A DNA stretch of 64,000 nt from Garcia nutans (lineage: Eukaryota > Streptophyta > Magnoliopsida > Malpighiales > Euphorbiaceae), in the NCBI GenBank assembly GCA_947685225.1, contig CANTUV010000014.1, positions 868,001 to 932,000 on the forward strand, read 5' to 3'. Positions 58,169 through 64,000 of the stretch are shown here, piece after piece. A program made the position numbers and the translations under genes. Every line of letters begins with the position of its first letter. The first letter of the stretch is position 1. Under the pieces are notes generated by a model. It was not told the origin of the DNA, searched no databases, and worked only from the letters and a program-made list of their open reading frames with translations.

Positions 58169-58654
58169 TGAAAGGGGGAGAAAACTTGATTCCCCTAAAA
58201 CCTAAAACATGCATAGATCACTAGATTATTCAAATTAAATTGCAAAGGGGTAAATTGCATACCTGACATCATCGTATGTTGAAGCTGAAGACGATTTTGG
58301 AGTTTGTCGCCTTCCAGGAGATACACACTTTAAGTTTAGCGGAAGCACTACTGAAGGAATGCAATGTTCTCTTAAAATTGTTATGTTCCCCTGGAGACCA
58401 CGACCCCTTATTTATAACTGATGATGATAGTTTCTATTTTGGTCATTCAACAAAATAGAAACTCTTATCGGTCTCTACACTTATAATCCTATTACGAGTA
58501 GGACACCTCAATAATCAACAATCCTTATTTGATCATAACTTTAATTTGACTATTTTAATTTGACTGCAATACATATTTAATATTTAAATATATTTAGCCC
58601 GCACTTATGATTAATTAGAGAATTAATTTTAACAATTTAAAATTAATTCTAACA
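58169..58654 (-). repeat. 5' LTR of the young copia element (right copy)
   Basis: 486 bp, same ends as the left LTR, with about five substitutions by eye. It contains the element promoter on the minus strand. The primer binding site abuts it on the inside. Confidence 0.96.
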
Positions 58655-58659
58655 TTATG

Positions 58660-60596
58660 ATGCTTGGCTTGATTGCTAAGCAGTGCCTCCCTGTTGTCTA
58701 TTTGCAAGAGATAATTTTGTTACCCTGAAATATTTAATTAAATTTCTTATTTGGATCCAGAAAAGCTTTTTCAACATATCTTCAAGCCTTATGTTTGAAA
58801 TGATGCATGGGAACAATTATTGCCGAATAATTTTTTTTTTCCTTTTCTTTTTTTCTTATAATAAGATTAATCTAGGCAATAAGTGATTTATAGCAATTTT
58901 TTAGGTAAAAATCTAGAGCAATAAAGTATTATTTTTGAACTCTTATTGACTTTAAATGTTACATAATTCTATTTATAATCAAATAGTTTTTGGTTCTTCA
59001 AAAATTATGAACGGGGATAGAGGCAAGTAAAGATTACTATATATAATATGTATGAAACGGTTTAAAATTATATTATAGTATATGGTTTTTGGTTTAACAT
59101 ATTAAAACGGTATTTTTTTGATAGTGATTAGTCCAGAGCAAAATTTTAAAACTTTTTTATGTTATATATTATGGTTTTGTTAATTTGGATAGGGACGATG
59201 ATGATGATGGAGTTTGTTATTTCTGAAATGAAAGAGAAACAAAATTGCCTAAAACTATGCCTCACCATAAAAATCCTTTTCACCCTTTATCTCTCCTCAA
59301 CACTCAGTCTCTCTCTCTCTCCCTTTCTCTTTCTTTCACTTTCTCTATCACCCTTCTGTGTGCCCCTTCTACTTTCTTGGTTTTTTGGTTTCAGTTTCCT
59401 CTTTTCTTCCATTGATCAAGAAAATAATTCTAATAATAATTGATAGCAGATTTCAGATTTCTCAGCCTCTTTTATTATTGTTAATTTTTTTTTTTTTGGA
59501 TCCCTTCATCCAGCAACTTCTTCTTGGGTTTATTTTTTGCATTTTCCATTGTAAGTTTGTTAAATGCTAATTAATTTGTTCTTGATTTCTATACGTTCTT
59601 TCATTTCTTATTCTCTTCCATAAATTGCATTGTTATTTTCCATAACTTGATTCTATTATTTTCTTTCCTATGAATTTTTAGGTGTTTATTATTTCTTTTA
59701 CATATTGTTTGTTTTAATAAAATTTGAGAGAAAAGAAAGTAAATGAAATAGAATTTTTTATAATTTTTATTGTTTGAATGTTTAATTGATAAAAGAAATA
59801 TAATTTTATAAGAAAAATAATTCTTCTAGAATGATCAAAATAATTTTTCACCATCTAAATAGTGGAAAATGAGGAGAAATAAGAAGAGAAAAATATTATA
59901 TTATATGAAATACCATTTATGTTATTATTTCATTTTTATCTTATTTAATAAATAAGAATAAAATTATAAAAATATATTTTACATATTTATTTATTTATTT
60001 AAATTATGGAATAGAAATTCTATTTTCTTCGTTATTTAATTATAGTGGTTATCAAATATATTAAAATAATTTTTTTTTCTTTTCTACTCATTTTCTTCCT
60101 CAAAGTAAATTTAATTTTCCTGGGGTAAGTTTCTAACCAAACAAAGCATTAGACTCGTTGCCTGCATTTCGATCCATAGGCACAAAGAGACATAAAATAT
60201 AATTTCATAATTGGGTTTCTTTTTTTTGCTGTTTATTTTTTTACAAAATATTAGTATAAGATTGAATACCCACATCTGCAATTCTCAAGACAAAAGCCAG
60301 TTTGTGCCCAAGAATTCATTTTGTTTTTGAGGCAAGGGGAAAATTCCAATAATATTGATTTTTAGCCAAAATACAAAAACAATAATAAAAAAAGCTTATA
60401 ATCAATTTCAATTCAACTGTCTGATTTTTGAACGTTTCATGAATTTTGAACAAAAAAGTAAAAAAAAAATTATAGGTTTGTTGAGATCTAACATTGTATA
60501 GAGATGATATGTGAATTCTTGTATGGAAAGTTAATGTCTGCTGATTATATGAATTAAAAAAAAATTATCCTCTTTGCTGTAGCAGTTTAAGTTTCT
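58660..60596. other. Flank of the copia element, then 5' leader of the Cys-tail gene
   Basis: To about 59150 the DNA is AT-rich spacer, the continuation of the region at 51470-52056 before the insertion. A (TC)-rich leader at about 59288-59345 looks like a 5' UTR. A probable leader intron runs to an acceptor (ctgtagcag) ending at about 60585, just before the start codons at 60597-60602. No other coding region is supported. Confidence 0.4.
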
Positions 60597-61655
60597 GTGA
60601 TGTGTGATAGAATGGGAACTTCAGAGCCTGAAGCAAACAATAATAGTGAAACTAATGATGGTTTGAAGAAAAAATCTGCTGTGGATTCTGGAAGAGAAAA
60701 AGAATCCGGCCATGATAGCAGTCGACTTTCCCCAGGTGAGGATGATAAAAATACTCAATTAGCTTCAGAGGAAAATGGAGATGGAACTCCTGTCAGTAAC
60801 AGATCAAGCGTGGACCGACCTGACGATTCATATGCAGAGTACAGGATTCCATCTTCTGTGTTTAAAAGAAATAAATCTTCAGCCCCAATGGACTGGAGTG
60901 TTGCTTCTAATGAATCTTTGTTCAGTATTTACATGGAGAATACGAGCTTCACAAGAAACCGATCATGGTTAGGTAAGTCTGGTGAGCTTGGTTTAGCGGG
61001 TGAGATTAGCAATCTGTCTGCATCGGTCTCCCCAATGCTTAACTATTCGAATAAGCATCACCAGAATAATCTATCACCAATTAAGACATCTTCAACGAAT
61101 GAATCTGCCGAACACGATTCTGATGTTAAAGTTTCGGATTCAAAAGCTGCTGAAACAATGAGGGAAAGTCATAAAAGAGAACGTACGATGGTATTAATGA
61201 TAAGAAATCACATTGTTTTGCTAGTTTTCGACTGTCAGATGTGAGTGGAGCCAGTGTTAAATCATTTGCATTTCCAATGTAAGCTTCTCTACCACAAGAA
61301 ATTTGGATGCTGTCTCTTAAAATACTTGTCTGCTTTGGTGTTTTTAAGACAAACCTTTTTTAAGTTTTAGTACAGTACATTCCATTCAACTTGTTATTAT
61401 CTTGAAGGAATGATTGAATTGCTTGCTGTGTTTTTATATGTAGATAAACAGATAAAGGCGATTCATCGAAGCCACATACAGCAACGCATTCGCCATCGCT
61501 ACCGAATACTCCAAAAAGTATTCTTAGAGTCAGCAGGATCACAGAACAAAGCACAAGCAGAAAACCATAGCCCGGAGATTACTCCTAAACCATCTTCGAA
61601 TTCGAGTCAGAATAAATGGTTGGCTTGCTTACCTTGTTGTTCATCTCGTTCTTGA
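60597..61655 (+). pseudogene. Plant-specific Ser-rich protein with Cys-rich C-terminal tail, two frameshifts and a nonsense codon
   Basis: Exons as read: 60597-61278 and 61444-61655. The N-terminal 80 residues are polar and Ser/Glu-rich. The conserved core follows (DSYAEYRIPSSVFKRNKSSA, MDWSVASNESLFSIYMENTS), and the C-terminus is NKWLACLPCCSSRS, a possible acylated membrane anchor. The family is a plant-specific, largely uncharacterised group. Lesions: a missing base at about 61181-61184 shifts the frame, and the family sequence resumes in another frame (HCFASFRLSDVSGASVKSFA). The first codons of exon 2 contain TAA at 61445-61447, where the family has Leu after Pro-Ile. A further frame change lies near 61511-61520, after which the C-terminal tail is in frame again. 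Identity comes from recalled family similarity and is moderate; the lesions are visible directly. Confidence 0.65.
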
Positions 61656-62599
61656 CAAGAGGTGATCTGATCTTTGTTACAGCCTTCTGCAACAAAACAG
61701 TAGTGTTCATGACATGATAATGCTCTTGCTAGAATAGTTTTGCAGTTGCGACATTAAACAACACAATTATTTTTTTAAAAAAATTGTTTTTCTGTTTCAT
61801 TTTTTTTTTATTTTCTTCTTTTTTTTAGCTTTTCAGTTTCCATATCTTCTTTTACTTAAGCAGAGTTCATCGCTTGACTCAATAATCATTTAACAAAGAA
61901 TCCTCCCTTTTTCCCCTCCATAAGCATTGTAGAAAAATCCGGACCAAGGATGAGTAACACACGAATTATATATATCCAAATTAGAACTTTTTAATAATTC
62001 CAAATTATCAATTTAGCATTTTTTATAAACATAATAATTCGATAGGTATAACAAAATTATTTGTTTGGTTAGTTATTAGATATTCAAAAGATTAAAATTA
62101 AATGCATTCTTTTCATCTTAATTGTAAAATACTAATAAGATAGTTTGCTCTTATCCTTATTAAGCTTAGATTCAATTTTCAAAGTCAAATACAAAAATAA
62201 ATATATTTCTTATTTATTTTAGTTTCGACGTGAATTATCTGTTTTTAATCAAATCAAAAAATATATTTATTATGATTCACAAAATTAATTTATAATATAA
62301 CCTCAATCTTAAATTAAAAATAAAGATTATTGATAATAAGCCAATATTAAGTTTTTGAATGCATGAATTTTACCCTACTTCCCTCAATTTACTTGATAAA
62401 TATTAGTGTATATATATGTATATAATTATTATTTTTCAATCATTCTAAAAAAAATTAATTAATTTGATTGAACTAAACTAGTCATCAAAATTTGAAAAAA
62501 ATTAGAAAGAAGAAAAATACCTAATCACCAAAGTATAATTTGGTGCATGTTACTCAAGGATTATCGTGTTTCGAATCTTAGTAAAACATTTGATTGTAT
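61656..62599. other. 3' flank of the Cys-tail gene and AT-rich spacer
   Basis: The first 250 bases are probably the 3' UTR. The rest is AT-rich without recognisable features. Confidence 0.4.
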
Positions 62600-62930
62600 T
62601 ATAATTCGAAAAAAAATGATAAAAATAATATTTTTTAATAAAAAATATTATATTTATTTACAAATAATTCATATAAAATAAAATATTTAGTTTCTTAAAT
62701 TTTACTAATCAATTGATAAAATATTTTATTTATAAGTAAAATATTTTATTTATAAGTAAACTAATAGAAAAATTATTTATTTTATTGAAATAAGAGATTA
62801 TGAAATTTTATATTAAAAGATAATTATATTTGTGTTTTAAGATATAGTAAAATAAGAAATAAATATTATTAGGGTAATTTAGTTATTACTCAAACTTTTT
62901 TAATAAATTTAATTATAACTAAATAAATTA
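62600..62930 (-). repeat. AT-rich dispersed repeat, copy B (inverted partner of 29300-29630)
   Basis: The minus strand aligns with copy A over about 250 bases with indels. It contains a local tandem duplication (aaaatattttatttataagt, twice, near 62719-62758). The Tourist-like MITE starts directly at its border (62931). Name and superfamily are not assigned. Confidence 0.6.
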
Positions 62931-63562
62931 GGGCCTGTTTGGTTTTGCGGTTTCATGCAGTTGATAGCTAGTAGCTGGTAGCTGTTAGCTGATGAATAAT
63001 GAGCATTTGGTAAAAATATAGTAAGTTGTTGTTGTTATTGTGTAAAATGACCAATAATGATATAATTTTAAATAAACTCAAAATTTGAAAATTTGAAAAA
63101 TAAATATATTTATAATAAATTTTAAAATATAATCTACCAGCCACAATAAAAATAGATTGTTGCTTTTTTTTGGTAAAATTTATTGGTAGCTTTTTTTTTC
63201 AAAAAAAATATTAGTAGTTTTTTTGTTGGTAAAATATATTGCAATCCTCATAGATTCGATTAGTTAATATATATATATATATATAAAAGATTGACGTATA
63301 AATCATTGATTTGGTATATATCGTTATACTTTAATAATCACACGTTATAAGTTTAAATTAAAGGTTACAGATATTAATATTATCTAATAATTCAGGATTA
63401 ATATTGTCAAATAAAAAAACTATCAGCAGCTGTTTAGAAAAAGCTAGGAGGAGGAGCTTTTTCAAACAGCTGCTGATAAAAAAGTTAACCAAACACCTAT
63501 TCTTGAGCTGATTGACTTGAAATGGCTATCAACTGCCTCAATCAGCTAAACCAAACACTCCC
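62931..63562. mobile_element. Tourist-like (PIF/Harbinger) MITE
   Basis: A 632-bp element with terminal inverted repeats GGGCCTGTTTGGTTT and (inverted) GGGAGTGTTTGGTTT, matching at 13 of 15 positions. It is flanked by TTA on both sides (62928-62930 and 63563-63565), the hallmark 3-bp target duplication of this superfamily. Inside are subterminal repeats (tagctggtagctgttagctg) and a long internal hairpin at about 63424-63475 (cagcagctgtttagaaaaag paired with ctttttcaaacagctgctg). No transposase is encoded. Confidence 0.88.
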
Positions 63563-63565
63563 TTA

Positions 63566-64000
63566 ATATATTTTTAAATTTATTTTTTTAATATTTTATT
63601 TTTTTCAATCTAATATCTCAATATTTTATTGTATATTAAAAATATGATAATATTTTTTAATAAAATATAATTTTAATAATATATTAATATAAAATATATT
63701 ATTAATAATAAGATTTTTCACTAATCTATCAAATAACTCATAAACGTACATCTATCCTATATATAATAAAAAAAAAAGAAAAAATACTTACATTGCATTG
63801 ATGTTATTAAAAATAAATTGATCTCCCTTTTTGTTTATTTATCTATTAAAAGCAAAATCTTCAAAGTGCTAATAACTTACAATTACAACTCAGACCTTGA
63901 ATTTTTGCGTTTGACCGAAGAAGCGTCGACGAGTTGACGGGCCAATTAATAAATTCAAATGGAAGGTAGAGTAGTAATTTAATCAATTGAAAAAAAAGGC
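63566..64000. other. AT-rich end of the window
   Basis: No feature is supported. A slightly GC-richer stretch at about 63910-63945 is too short to interpret. Confidence 0.4.

Larger units (their letters stand above)
52057..58654 (-). mobile_element. Young, nearly complete Ty1/copia LTR retrotransposon
   Basis: Two 486-bp LTRs (52057-52542 and 58169-58654) begin TGAAAGGGGG and end TTCTAACA on the plus strand. By eye they differ at about five positions. A perfect 5-bp target duplication TTATG flanks the element (52052-52056 and 58655-58659). On the minus strand the primer binding site TGGTATCAGAGTC (58166-58154), complementary to initiator tRNA-Met, follows the 5' LTR. The polypurine tract CAAGTGGGAGAT (about 52554-52543) precedes the 3' LTR. 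Coding order is gag, protease, integrase, RT, RNase H, that is copia. Defects are a frame change after gag, one in-frame TAA at 54753-54755, and YVDG in place of YVDD in the RT active site. The family was active recently, but this copy is not autonomous. Confidence 0.97.

Noticed and set aside
1..64000. Organellar DNA insertion, because an ATP synthase subunit is present
   Set aside because: The gamma chain is nuclear-encoded in plants, and this copy has spliceosomal introns and a mitochondrial presequence.
1..64000. CRISPR array, rRNA, tRNA or bacterial operon
   Set aside because: No regularly spaced repeats, no rRNA blocks, and no cloverleaf recognised by eye; the few tandem repeats are single duplications in introns or leaders.

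Overview
This window is nuclear DNA of a flowering plant. Its genes have spliced GT-AG introns, the intergenic DNA is very AT-rich, and the proteins belong to plant families (POLAR-like, EXO70, plant presenilin, glycine-rich RNA-binding protein). Its transposons are plant Ty1/copia, L1-type and RTE-type LINEs and Tourist/hAT-type MITEs. Protein similarity suggests a eudicot, probably a rosid; Euphorbiaceae is compatible, but that is inference. No rRNA, tRNA or CRISPR was seen.

Layout. 0.6-5.2 kb (+): mitochondrial ATP synthase gamma subunit in nine exons, with a one-base deletion in exon 6 and a hAT-like MITE in intron 7. 7.6-8.1 kb (+): intact single-exon 154-aa protein of unknown function. 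9.05-13.1 kb (+): phosphoserine phosphatase pseudogene with three in-frame stops, a lost splice donor and an RTE-type LINE in intron 4. 13.1-20.3 kb: AT-rich DNA with a possible orphan first exon and a TIR element. 20.3-25.3 kb (+): intact POLAR-like gene. 26.2-28.8 kb (-): intact mitochondrial-type glycine-rich RNA-binding protein. 30.7-34.1 kb (+): old, internally deleted Ty1/copia element. 35.2-36.5 kb (+): single-exon presenilin with frame errors. 38.3-43.3 kb (-): L1-type LINE with a C-terminal RNase H domain. 44.7-46.6 kb (-): intact EXO70. 49.3-51.5 kb (+): PB1-MuDR-zinc-knuckle gene with no transposase core and two frameshifts. 52.06-58.65 kb (-): young, almost complete Ty1/copia element with identical-length LTRs and a perfect target-site duplication. 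60.6-61.7 kb (+): broken plant-specific gene with a Cys-rich tail. 62.9-63.6 kb: Tourist-like MITE inside an older repeat.

The host genes form no operon or pathway. The striking pattern is that five of nine recognisable host genes carry inactivating lesions, while four (the 154-aa gene, POLAR-like, GR-RBP, EXO70) read cleanly through all exons. The phosphoserine phosphatase lesions cannot be explained by sequencing indels. The one-base indels elsewhere could be gene decay, for example fractionation of a duplicated block, or assembly error. I did not find a new multi-gene system. The most notable items are this decay pattern, the patchwork presenilin, the PB1-MuDR fusion without a catalytic core, and the nested repeats.
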